A DNA stretch of 64,000 nt, taken from the NCBI GenBank assembly GCA_013368375.1, contig JAACJP010000018.1:186001-250000 (forward strand), written 5' to 3'. The notes below the pieces were generated by a model, which saw only the letters and a list, made by a program, of their open reading frames with translations, had not been told where the DNA came from and did not search any database. Numbering within the stretch: the stretch's first letter is position 1; every line of letters begins with the position of its first letter. Origin of the DNA: Tricholomella constricta. Lineage: Eukaryota; Basidiomycota; Agaricomycetes; Agaricales; Lyophyllaceae. The position numbers and the translations under genes were made by a program. Below, piece after piece: positions 44,634-56,700 of this stretch.

Positions 44634-47600
44634 TTAAAGGTCTGCATCTAGGGCGGTCTCCATCAAATCCATCGATAAAAGATCACTGAACAGCTCGAGG
44701 TTAACCTCCTCCCGAACTTGTCCGTTAATGGTGGCGTAGTCATGAACGTTTGCACGCCAGGCGAACTTCATCATTGTGAGCTGCTCAAACTTGGCAGATC
44801 CCAGGCGTGCGCGGCGGTCATTGGCTGTCTGCTTGGTCGCCGAAAACAGCCGCTCGCAGGGAAGAGATGACGCTTGGCACGCTAAGATGTCAAGCGCAAT
44901 CCGTGCGAGGGTGGGGTATTCGTGAGCGTGTTCCTAAGAGGGAGTCAGTATAGTAGTATTGAGGAAGTTGGATAACGGATAACTCACCTCCCACCACTTA
45001 ACGATATCCATGTCTGCCCTAAGTCCACTTGGACGATCCTTTAAATATCTTCGCAACTCTGCAGCCCACCCCTGATTTGCATCCTGACCGATAAGCTTCG
45101 GACAATGGCGCTCGAAATCAGACAAGATCGAGGCACTTGATGCTTGAGTAGCTGATTCATCGGTAGGTTCGGATTCTGGTGTTGGTCGGGATTGCCAGTA
45201 TTCTTCCATCTAAGAATGGATAAGTGTTCGAGGTCAAATAGAAGTTGAATTAAATACATACCGCCTTCTCGACGATCTTCTGAGCCTCATCCTGCCAATT
45301 CTTCGCGTTTGGATTACCCTCCATCATCTCCTTCTTCTGTTCCTCTTCTCCTCCCCATGCTAATTCGATATAATCGAGTTTGTAGTACGGGTGAAGGACT
45401 GGAACAGGGACCTATGAGGAAAATACAGTCGGAAAGTAGGAAAAAACTCACCGAGTGCGAGAACATATACCGGCTTCACGTCAAACTTGTTGTAGTACTT
45501 CAGTAACTTGGCACGGCCATCTAGGATAGCTTCTTTGTACAGTGCATATGCTGGGTCGGCGGCCTTGGCTTCCCACTTCGTTAAGAGTTCTTCGATTGCA
45601 GGGAGAGCGTGCCAAAGCGTGGGTTCTTGTTCTGAAGAGAAATACTGTTGAACTGAATTGGAATCCTGAAAAGAGATTTTATGAAGGCGTGCCAAATACG
45701 GAGTGAAAGAAAAGGTCCATACCGCGAGAATGTCTCGTGCATCAGCAACACGGCGCCAGTCGTCCTCAGACAAAGCGAATGCCGACCAAGGAATCTTCTT
45801 AACAATCTTTCCCTCGCAACGAACCGTGGTTACTGAGCCATACAGATGGTCCGCGGTGGAGACGAAGAGGTCAATTGCCTGACGAGAATAAATACAAATA
45901 TTGTGGTCGAAGAGGAACCAACATACCTGTCGGAGCTGATAGGCACGATCCAACATGCCGAACGTGCTTCCCCATTGAGTATTGCCGTGAAGCTTGAACT
46001 TGAGCGGTATCTTGAACCTGTACTTTCTCGAAATACTCGATTCGTTGACCAGAAGCGTTGATCTAAAATGTCGGGCTTTTTTTCAGAGGGAAAAAGGAGG
46101 GATGTCGGGGTAACTCACCTTTACACCTAATGTGCAGACAGTCGCGATGACATCTAACGATCCTCTGTGAACACGGTTGTTGGGATCAGAAGGGTCGTAC
46201 ATCCATATGGCATCTGCCGTCTCAATGGCTGCCGCCTTCGTGATGTGTGTCATGACAGCAACATTGGCGATATTGACAACATGCCCGAGACAACTGATTC
46301 GGGACGCATGAAAGGTCAGCATTCAGATTTGATCAAGATAGAAAGTTGGACTCACCCGAGCTGGTTATCCTCGGATTCCCAGACTAGCTTTCGACGATCG
46401 TGAACACTTTCAACCGCTTCGCAGCTTGTATTATTGTTGGATGCGTTATCGAGGGTTGCGGTATGAAGCTGAGGAAATCAGTCAACATGGCCAAAAATCT
46501 TATCGCATCGCATCACCAACCTTCGATCTCTCTTTGTTGGTTATTCCCACGCGGTCAGTGAGACCCACCATGTATCGCCCCAGGTTCTGCCCACTATGAT
46601 CCCCAGAAATCGGCTGAAACCCCACAACCGCCGAACGGAGCTTCCACCGCTTTTCCTTCACTTCAATCCAATGCGCAGTCATACCTAGATACGAACCCTT
46701 TGTATTAACTGCCGTCCAGGTGTCCACCGTTATCGAGACTTTTCCTGGCGCATTCTAACATTGTGGTGAGCATTCTTGACCAAGCCATTGAAACAGACTC
46801 GCTCACCTCTATTTCTCCATTCAACTTTTCGATCCACTTCGCGTACTCGTTGCTGATGTGTTTGGAAATATCGTACGAGCTGGGAAGCTCGTGTGACTGG
46901 GTCTTTGGGCGCATAGCGACAAGACAGTTACGGAACACGGCTTTGTTGGCCAATGCAAAGGCCTAGGGAACGGTCAGTCTCGCACAATTGATATCACTAC
47001 TGACATACCTGGTCATCACAGGCAATTAGCTTCGTTACAGCATCGGTTATGCCATCCTTCGAGAACTGGAGCGGTGTTTCGACCTTTACCAACATCCCAT
47101 CTAATGTACCCTGTGTTCTGTCAGGGGAACTCTCGCTCACGCTCTCCGACGCTCACAGATCGTTCCCCAACTCACGCGCTCGCCCCCGACCGACCGATCG
47201 CGATCCCGACCCGACGCTCCGACCCGAGCGTCGGTGTACATACTTACTCACTTCCTGTCGCTTCCCCTCACTCCCTGCGCGCGCCCGACGCCGATCCCGA
47301 CCACCCGACATCCCGACGTCGGCTGCCCCGCCTCGTGCCCGTACCCTGGGCCACGAGGATCGGACAGCATCGGGAACGTGTCCATACACGCGCCGCACAC
47401 CATTCGTTATTATTACATGTACAGTACACTCTGGAGGACCGGCCCTCACGTCCTACACTCGTATATAGTCGGCCCCCTGGCATTTGGGAATCCTTTACAC
47501 TATTCTCTTCGGATTCCTCCTTGCCAGGTAAGCCTTACTTACCTTCGTTACTGTACATCAATATAACTTCGGATTCCCCCTTGCCAGTGTGATAGCGCTC

Positions 47601-48434
47601 CACTGTAAGGGTTGCCCTAACATGTTCCCTCCATCCCTTTGACCTTGGCCGCCTCCATCTCCTTCCATAGCGGTCGTGGAATGCACATGTGATTCACGGG
47701 TATCTGCTTCGCGTCACATCTTGCCTTGTAGATCTCCCAGTAGCCTCGAATATGGGAGCGACACGTCGAGTTAGCGCCTTTGAAGAACGCTCGGCGAAGA
47801 CCCTTTGACTTTACAAAGTCCTCGTCCTCTCTGTGAAGGTGCTTTGTCAATTTTGAGCTCAATCATCAGATGCATTGTCACTCACTTGCAAACCAGGCAC
47901 CACCGGCCCTTTATGCTTTCCGTCCTCCCTTTCCGTGTAAAGTCCACGGTACACAACTTGGAGAAGATCTCGCGCAAGTCTTTTGTCATGTCGTCTTTGG
48001 TCTTCGTGACTGTGGGGGCTTTGTGGCGGTGTTGATCTTTCAGACCATCCTATGTTCATGGTAAGTTGTCTGTCCTGTGACACGTTGATTAATTTACTGA
48101 CCTCGGCATCCTCATCATCAGACTCTTCAACCTCTATCGTCTCCGGCTCAGCCTCCTCCTCGCTATGATTATCCTCGACTTGCTCAACCTCGGCAACCTT
48201 CAACTTCTTCGTACACGTGCGCTTTGCTGGCGGAGTATCGGATTCTTCGTCCGAGTCTTCTTCCTCCTCGTCATCGGAAGGGGAGCGTGCACACTTCTTG
48301 TGGCTGTTTGATGAAGAAGCCTTTTTCGTGGAGGTACGTGGTTGAGCTGCTTCCTTTGACTTCGTTGCTGACTTGTTGTTAGCTGGTCCTTTAGCACGAG
48401 ATTTTTGGGATTTTCTGTTCTTCTGGGGTGCCAT
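44634..48434 (-). pseudogene. hAT-family transposase gene, multi-exon, split by a solo LTR
   Basis: Starts MAPQKNRKSQKSR (48434) with a Lys-rich then acidic N-terminus. After the solo LTR the frame continues to IACDDQ and ALANKAVFRNCLV. Catalytic signatures: SITVDTWT (first Asp, about 46720), LDNASNN (second Asp, about 46450), CLGHVVNIA, TQWGSTFGMLDRAY, and the C-terminal dimerisation block LPCERLFSATKQ near 44850. At least eight short GT-AG introns. One probable frameshift lies near 46015. It would act on hAT ends in the nucleus; the LTR and frameshift make this copy inactive. The stop TAA is at 44634-44636. Confidence 0.8.
47119..47622 (+). repeat. Solo LTR E2 (504 bp) in the hAT transposase gene
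   Basis: TGTCAGGGGAAC...GCCCTAACA flanked by TGTTC (47114-47118, 47623-47627). It keeps the TATA box, TTACACTATTCT and the paired 20-mers. Leaving out the LTR and one target copy restores the transposase frame across the site. Confidence 0.92.
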
Positions 48435-48822
48435 AGGAAGACGAGCTGCTTGCCGGTCCTCTCTGCTAATTTATAGTGTTGAATTATTTTTGACTGTTTA
48501 TCGTAAGACTTCGAGGACCCGAATTTCTCGCCTCCTCCCACGTTTCAGCCTCTATTTAGTACAACCACATAATGATCCCCGTGTACCGTAATGTAGAAGA
48601 TGCAGTACACTGCTGGGACTGACAGTAGGCAGGAATGACCGGTCACAAACCGGTTATGACCAGTCTTTAACGGTTCTTTAAGTTGTGCCCCAAACAGGAA
48701 AACTGTAACCGGTGTCACGTTTAATCTGGCAAGACCGGAACCGGAAGTTCGGTCATCTGTGGTTAAAAATCGGTCCGTTTCCGGTCAATTTCGGTTACAT
48801 GAACTGGACTTCCAAACACTAG

Positions 48823-49097
48823 CCACGCCGGCCCCCAGGCCGCTTCCACAGGGCGTCCCGATGGACGTAGATCGGATGCGCGATCGAGTCGCGTCGGCCG
48901 ACGACCACTGTTTCCGGTGCAAGAAGAAGGGCCACTTCTCTCGCGACTGCCCCTTGCGCTGGGACGTGCGCCACATGCTCGACGATGAGCTGGAGGCGCT
49001 TATCATGGAGCGTCTAGCTCGCAAAGACGCTGTCCCCGCCGACCAGACTCCATCGTCGGCAGACGTGGCCGCCTCTGACGCAGAGGAGGGTTTTTAA
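48823..49097 (+). pseudogene. Element F gag, 3' fragment
   Basis: Only the C-terminal part, starting at GCCACGCCGGCCCCC next to the hAT end; zinc knuckle CFRCKKKGHFSRDC. Ends EEGF-stop with GGGTTTT (49088-49094) directly before TAA. Closest to the D1 gag within the window. Confidence 0.85.
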
Positions 49098-49108
49098 TCG
49101 CACAATGG

Positions 49109-52100
49109 GTGGAACGTACGCCCCCGTTGTCTAGTCGTAATCGGTTCGCTCCCTTATCCATAGAATACGCCAATACACCTAATATTGCTGCTATTCCTAC
49201 GAGTGAACCGACCGACAAAGATGTACAAAACCCCTCCGACCTGACGACACCGATTGCAGTCGCAAAGCCGATCACTCCGTCACGTCGTGGCCTACCCTGC
49301 TGGGAAAAGCGACTCCCTAGTCGCTTCATCGCCGCTGCCTCCCCCTGCCCCAGGTCCCTGTGGCTCAACATTGAACTGGAGACCACCGACACCCAGGAGT
49401 CGCACGCCGTCACTGTGCTAGTGGACAGCGGAGCAACCGGTAGCTTTCTCAATGTCGCCTTTGTCGAGAAACACAAGCTCACGACGAAGGTGCTCAGTCA
49501 GCCATCCCCGGTCTACAACGTAGACGGCACCCTCAATGAAGGCGGTTCAGTCTCTTGCATCATAGAAGCTGTCTTACGATACGATGGTCATACCGAACGA
49601 GCCGTCTTCGGGATCACCCAGCTAGGCAAGCACAACATGATCCTTGGGTTCAACTGGCTTAAAAAACCACAACCCCGAGATCGACTGGGAGACCAAGGAG
49701 GTGAAGATGAGTCGTTGTCCGATGCAGTGCGACACCTGCAAAGACGAGGTCAAAGCCGATCGACGCGCACGCACCAAGGTGCGCGCAGCGATTTGCGCCT
49801 GTCGAGCTGACGGTATCCCGGTGACTGAGCCCGATCTGCGAGCTCCGACCAACCCGTACGTTGAGGACGACTCTGATGACGACGAGTTCCTCCCCTACAC
49901 TCCGATCCTGGAGGAACCTGACCCAGAGTCCGACGACTTCCTGGTGGAAACCTTCCTGAACGGCGATCGCATCTGCGCGACCGCGATCCACCCGACCCCG
50001 ACCGCCGAACATATTCGGGCCAGCCAAACGACATTGCAGCAACTTGCAGAAGCGCACGCTGCTAACTCCGTGCCCAAAACGTTCCGCGACGCCGTACCGA
50101 CCCACCTCCACGACTTTGAAGATGTCTTCTCCAAAGTCGCGTTCGATGAGCTTCCAGAGCGCAAGCAATGGGACCATGCCATCGAATTGGAGCCGGGCGC
50201 GTCACTGACAGGCACGAAGGTCTACCCGCTGTCACCGGCAGAACAGGTCGAACTCGACGCGTTCCTCAAGGAGAACCTCGAGACAGGTCGCATCCGACCG
50301 TCCAAGTCGCCCATGGCATCACCGGTCTTCTTCATCAAGAAGAAGGATGGGTCGCTCCGACTGGTTCAGGACTATCGGACGCTCAATGCGCTCACGGTGA
50401 AGAACCGATACCCGCTGCCCCTCATTAGTGAACTGGTGAACAACCTTCGCGGCGCGTGGTACTTCACCAAGTTGGACGTCCGATGGGGGTACAACAACGT
50501 TCAAATCAAGGAAGGCGACGAGTGGAAGGCAGCGTTTTGGATGAACCGCGGTCTCTTCGAGCTGCTCGTCATGTTCTTCGGCCTCACGAACAGCCCCGCC
50601 ACATTTCAGACCATGATGAATGATATCTTCCGCGATCTGATCGCCGAAGGTGTCATTTGCGTGTACCTCAACGACATCTTGATTTATACCAAGACTCTAG
50701 AGGAACACCGTCGGGTCGCGTGACTGGTACTGGACTGACTCTGCGAACATCAGTTGTTCTTAAAGCCTGAAAAATGCGAATTCGAACAGACCAAGATCGA
50801 GTACCTTGGGCTGATCATTTCGCAAGGGCAAGCAGAGATGGACCCGGTAAAAGTCGCTGGAGTGTTGGAATGGCCGGCGCCGAAGAACAACAAGGAGGTG
50901 CAAGCGTTCCTAGGCTTCACCAATTTCTACCGACGGTTCATTCAGGACTTCTCGCACCACACCAGACCCCTGTTCGACCTGACCGGCAAAGACGTCGCCT
51001 GGAAATGGGGAGAGTCGGAGCAGTCGGCCTTTGGCCTTCTGAAGTCTGCGATCACGTCGAGGCCAGTCCTCATGTTCCCCGACGACGACCGACTGTACTG
51101 CATCGAAGCCAATTTGTCCGACTTCGCAACGGGCGCGGTCCTGTCGCAAGAGTCGCCGACCGTTGGCAAATGGCACCCAGTCGTGTTCTACTCCAAGAGC
51201 TTGAACGCGGTCGAGCGGAACTACGAGATCCATGACAAGGAGATGCTGGCGATCATCCGGTCTCTGGAGGAGTGGCGACACTTCGTAGAAGGCGCAAAGC
51301 ACAAAGTGGAGATCTGGACTGACCACAAGAACCTTGAGTACTTCCTCACCGCGAAGAAACTCAATCGGCGTCAAGCCCGATGGTCGCTCTACCTCGCCAA
51401 CTTTGACTTCGCTCTCCACCACCGTCCTGGCCATAGCATGGGCAAGCCCGACGCGTTATTGTGTCGCTCCGACCACGGCGACGGAAGTACCGACAATGCC
51501 GACATCGTACTGCTCAGGCCCGAGTTCTTCACTGTTCGCGCGACCGAAGGCCTTGCACTGGTCGGAGAGGAGGACGATGTGCTGAAAGCGATCCGCAAGG
51601 GCAATCGCGACGGAGCGCAGGAGGACGCGGTCGCAAAAGCGGCGCAACTGGTCAAGGCATCCAAGATCGCCGGTCGCTCCCTACGCTTCGGCGAGTGGGG
51701 AGAGGAGGGCGGTCTGCTCACGTTCCGTGGACGGATTTATGTCCTGAACGTCCCAGACCTCCGCCGACGCATTGTGGAGCAGCACCACGACTCCAAGGTC
51801 GCTGGTCACCCTGGTCGCTGGAAGACGCTTGAATTGGTGTCACGAAACTACTGGTGGCCCCAGGTATCACGTTTTATTGGGTCTTACACCCGCACCTGCG
51901 ATATGTGCCTGCGCACCAAGCCACGTCGCCAGCTCCCGGTGGGACAGTTGCAGCCGCTCCCGATCCCTGAAGGCTGATGGAATGTCGTATCGGTGGACTT
52001 CATCACCAAGCTCCCAGAATCCAACGGCCACGACGCGATTATGAACGTCGTGGATTCAGTCGGAAAGCGCGCGCATTTCATCACGCCGCACACGACCTGT

Positions 52101-53129
52101 TCAGCTTTGGGAGCTGCGAACCTCTACCGCCGCCACGTCTGGAAGCTGCACGGTCTCCCCGACGCATTCGTCTCCAATCGAGGTCCACATTTTGTCGCCG
52201 AGTTCACGCGCGAACTGTACAGACTCCTGGGTATCAAGCTGTCGGCCTTGACGGCATACCACCCACAGACCGACGGACAGACTGAGCGTGTCAACCAGGA
52301 ACTAGAACAGTTCTTGCGAGTCTTCTGCAATGAGCGCCAGAACGATTGGGAGGACCTCCTGCCCGACGCCAAATTCAGTTACAACAACCATGTACATTCG
52401 GCAACGCAACAGACCCCCTTCCTGCTCGACACTGGTCGGCATCCACGCATGGGCTTTGAGCCGCGTCGGGGCGCTTCCAAGAACGAGTTGGCCGACGAGT
52501 TTGTGGAGCGCATGAAGGAAGCACAGGAGGAAGCCAAGGCGGCGCTTTCAAAGGCCAAAGACGACATGGAGCGGTATTACAACCAGCAACATGCCCCAAC
52601 GCCCGACTACCAGCCTGGCGACAAAGTATACTTGGACGCGACCGACATTTCTACGACCCAACCGTCTAAGAAGTTGTCGCATCGCTACCTGGGCCCTTTT
52701 GTCGTGCAAAGACGAGTCGGCCCGCTTGCATACCGCCTCCTGCTGCCTCAGTCCATGAAGCGTATCCACCCAGTCTTCCACGTCGTGAAGCTCATCCCGC
52801 CCGTCGCTGATCCGATCGAAGGTCGTCGGTCCGATCCCCCTCCGCCCCCCGACATAATCGACGACAAACCCCATTACGAAGTTGAAAAGATCCCCGATAG
52901 CCGATCCTTCTGCAAAAAACTACAGTACAAGGTCTTGTGGAAGGGCTATGGTTACGAAGAAGCTTCTTGGGAACCTCGCGAAAATGTCGCCGCCCCCGAT
53001 CTGGTACGCAAGTTTCACCGCGACAATCCTGATGCCCCACGCCACATTCGTGGCATCTTCACTCTATCCCCTGCCATCTTCGCCACCGTCACCCCGCACC
53101 GAGTCGTTGTGATTCAAGAGGGGGGGTGA
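49109..53129 (+). pseudogene. Element F Pol, decayed
   Basis: Aligns end to end with D3 pol. Defects: one extra A in a poly-A run near 49663 (frameshift), TGA at 50721-50723, 50736-50738 and 51975-51977 where D3 has CGA, and the RT active site changed from YLDD to YLND (AAC at 50670-50672). Integrase (SNRGPHF instead of SDRGPQF) has also lost a catalytic Asp. The chromodomain is intact (52871-53120). Dead as an enzyme source. Confidence 0.9.
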
Positions 53130-53243
53130 TGTTAGGGGAACTCCCTTTCGCGCCCTCCAACGCTCACCGATTGTCCCCCCGCTCATGCGATCGCTCCCCC
53201 GACCGTTCGCGATCCCGACCCCCGACGCTCCGACCCAAGCGTC
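53130..53243 (+). repeat. Element F 3' LTR, first part
   Basis: TGTTAGGGGAACTCCC..., C-type sequence, cut at GCGTC by the D3 insertion; continues at 59604. Confidence 0.9.
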
Positions 53244-53734
53244 TGTTAGGGCGACCTCAGCGCAGAGCTTAGTCGTGCTGGCAGAGGGGAATCCAATGTT
53301 ATATTATGTACGGTAGAGAGAGCGTAAGTAGACCTACCTGGCAGAGGGGAATCCAATGAGAATAGAGTAAAGGATTCCCCCATGTCAGGAGGATGACTAT
53401 ATACGAGTAAGATACGTGAGGGCCGGCTCTCTGGGGTGTATGGTACGTAAATGATAACGGATGAGCAGCGGCGCGTGTATGTACACGTTCCCAACGCTGT
53501 CCGATCCTCGTGGCTCAGGGTGCGGGCACGAGGTCGGGCGACCGACGTCGGGATGTCGGACGTCGGGATCGGGCGCGCGCTGGAAGGGGAGGTAGGGACA
53601 GGGATGTATAAGTATGTACACCGACGCTTGGGTCGGAGCGTCGGGGTCGGGGGGCGCGATCGGTCGGGAGCGATCGCACGTGTCGGGGGACAGTCAGTGA
53701 TCGTCGGAGGGCGTGAACGGGCGTTCCCCTAACA
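53244..53734 (-). repeat. D3 3' LTR (491 bp)
   Basis: Minus-strand start TGTTAGGGGAACGCCC. Preceded on the minus strand by the purine tract AAAAGGGGGGGTGA. Confidence 0.95.
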
Positions 53735-56700
53735 TCACCCCCCCTTTTGAATCGCAACGACTCGGTGCGGGGCCGCGGTGGCGAAGACGGCCGGGGATAA
53801 CGTGAATATGCCACGAATGTGGCGGGCAGCGTCAGGGTTGTCACGGTGGAACTTTCGTACCAGATCGGGGGCGGCGACATTTTCGCGAGGTTCCCAAGAA
53901 GCTTCTTCGTAACCATAGCCCTTCCACAGGACCTTGTACTGTAGTTTTTTGCGGAAGGTTCGGCTATCGAGGATCTTTTCAACTTCGTAATGGGGTTCGT
54001 CGTTGATTATGTCGGGGGGCGGAGGGGGATCGGATCGACGACCTTCGATCGGATCAGCAACGGCAGGGATGAGCTTCACGACGTGGAAGACTGGGTGGAT
54101 GCGCTTCATGGACTGAGGCAGCAGGAGGCGGTATGCAAGCGGGCCGACTCGCCTTTGCACGACGAAAGGGCCAAGGTAGCGATGCGACAACTTCTTAGAC
54201 GGTCGGGTCGTAGAAATGTCGGTCGCGTCCAAGTATACCTTGTCGCCAGGCTGGTAGTCGGGCGTTGGGGCGTGCCGCTGGTTGTAATACCGCTCCATGT
54301 CGTCTTTGGCCTTTGAAAGCGCTGCCTTGGCTTCCTCCTGTGCTTCCTTCATGCGCTCAACGAACTCGTCTGCTGACTCGTTCTTGGAAGCGCCCCGACG
54401 CGGCTCAAAGCCCATGCGCGGATGCCGACCAGTGTCAAGCAGGAAGGGGGTCTGCTGCGTCGCCGAATGTACATGGTTGTTGTAACTGAATTCGGCGTCG
54501 GGCAGGAGGTCCTCCCAATCGTTCTGGCGCTCATTGCAGAAGACTCGCAAGAACTGTTCCAGTTCCTGGTTGACACGCTCTGTCTGTCCGTCGGTCTGTG
54601 GGTGGTACGCCGTCGAGGCCGACAGCTTGATACCCAGGAGTCTGTACAGTTCGCGCGTGAACTCGGCGACGAACTGTGGACCTCGATCGGAGACGAATGC
54701 GTCGGGGAGACCGTGCAGCTTCCAGACGTGGCGACGGTAGAGGTTCGCAGCTCCCAGGGCCGAACAAGTCGTGTGCGACGCGATGAAGTGCGCGCGCTTT
54801 CCGACCGAATCCACGACATTCATGATCGCGTCGTGGCCGTTGGACTCTGGAAGTTCGGTGATGAAGTCGACCGATACGACATTCCATCGGCCTTCGGGGA
54901 TGGGAAGCGGCTGCAGCTGTCCGACGGGGAGTTGGCGGCGAGGTTTCGTGCGCAGACACATGTCACAGGTGCTGGTGTACGAACCGATGAAGCGTGACAT
55001 CTGGGGCCACCAGTAGTTGCGCGACACCAGTTCGAGCGTCTTCCAGCGACCGGGGTGACCGGCGACCTTGGAGTCGTGGTGCTGCTCCACAATGCGTCGG
55101 CGAAGGTCTGGGACGTTCGGGACATAGGTCCGTCCACGGAACGTGAGCAGACCGCCTTCCTCTCCCCACTCGCCAAAGCGAAGGGAGCGGCCGGCGATCT
55201 TGGATGCTTTGACCAGTTGCGCCGCTTTCGCGACCGCATCCTCCTGAGCCCCATCGCGATTGCCCTTGCGGATCGCTTTCAGCACATCATCCTCCTCTCC
55301 GACCAGTGCAAGGCCTTCAGTTGCACGAACGGCGAAGAATTCTGGTTTGAGCAGCACGATGTTGGCGTTGTCGGCGCTTCCGTCGCCATGGTCGGGGCGA
55401 CGCGATAACGCGTCGGGTTTGCCCATGCTACGGCCAGGACGGTGGTGGAGGGCGAAGTCGAAGTTAGCGAGGTAAAGCGACCATCGGGCTTGACGCCGAT
55501 TGAGTTTCTTCGCGGTGAGGAAGTACTCAAGGTTCTTGTGGTCGGTCCAGATCTCCACCTTGTGCTTTGCGCCTTCTACAAAGTGTCGCCATTCCTCCAG
55601 AGACCGGATGATCGCCAGCATCTCTTTGTCATGGATCTCGTAGTTCCGCTCGACGGCGTTCAAGCTCTTCGAGTAGAACGCGACCGGGTGCCACTTGCCA
55701 TCGGACGGCGACTCTTGCGACAGGACTGCGCCCGTTGCGAAGTCGGACGAGTCGGCTTCGATGCGGTACGGTCGATCATCGTCGGGGAACATGAGGACTG
55801 GCCCCGATGTGATCGCAGACTTCAAAAGGGCAAAGGCCGACTGCTCCGACTCTCCCCATCGCCAGGCGACGTCCTTGCCTGTCAGATCGAACAGGGGTCG
55901 GGCGTGGTGCGAGAAGTCCTGGATGAACCGTCGGTAGAAATTGGTGAAGCCTAGGAACGCTTGCACCTCCTTCTTGTTCTTCGGCGCCGGCCATTCCAAC
56001 ACTCCAGCGACTTTAACCGGATCCATTTCCGCTTGCCCTTGCGAAATGATCAGCCCGAGATACTCGATCTTAGTCTGCTCAAATTCGCATTTCTCGGGCT
56101 TTAAGAACAGCTGATGTTCGCGGAGTCGGTCCAGTACCAGTCGCGTGACCCGACGGTGTTCCTCTAGCGTCTTTGTATAAATCAAGATGTCATCGAGGTA
56201 CACGCAAACAACACCTTCAGCGATCAGATCGCGGAAGATATCATTCATCATGGTCTGAAATGTGGCGGGGCTGTTCGTGAGGCCGAAGAACATGACGAGC
56301 GGCTCGAAGAGGCCGCGATTCGTCCGAAACGCTGCCTTCCACTCATCGCCTTCCTTGATCCGTACGTTGTTGTACCCCCATCGGACGTCCAACTTGGTGA
56401 AGTACCGCGCGCCGCGAAGGTTATTCACCAGTTCGCTGATGAGGGGCAGCGGGTATCGGTTCTTCACCGTGAGCGCATTGAGCGTCCGATAGTCCTGAAC
56501 CAGTCGGAGCGACCCGTCCTTCTTCTTGATGAAGAAGACCGGCGACGCCATGGGCGACTTGGACGGTCGGATGCGACCTGTCTCGAGGTTCTCCTTGAGG
56601 AACGCGTCGAGTTCGACCTGTTCTGCCGGTGAGAGCGGGTAGACCTTCGTGCCCGTCGGCGACGCGCCCGGCTCCAGTTCGATGGCATGGTCCCATTGCT

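Larger units (their letters stand above)
44339..48822 (-). mobile_element. Autonomous-type hAT element, ends uncertain
   Basis: Contains a spliced hAT transposase gene and subterminal arrays of ACCGG/CCGGT and GACCAGTC motifs at both ends. Right end ...TTCCAAACACTA at 48822; left end near CCTGTTTTTTTCC at 44336-44345. The inverted repeats are imperfect (TGTTTGGAAGTCCAG against TGTTTTTTTCCAG) and the 8-bp flanks do not match. G on the left and F on the right are different elements. A rearrangement after insertion is likely. Confidence 0.6.

Noticed and set aside
44331..48830. 8-bp target duplication around the hAT element
   Set aside because: CCGCGGCC on the left and GCCACGCC on the right match at only half the positions.
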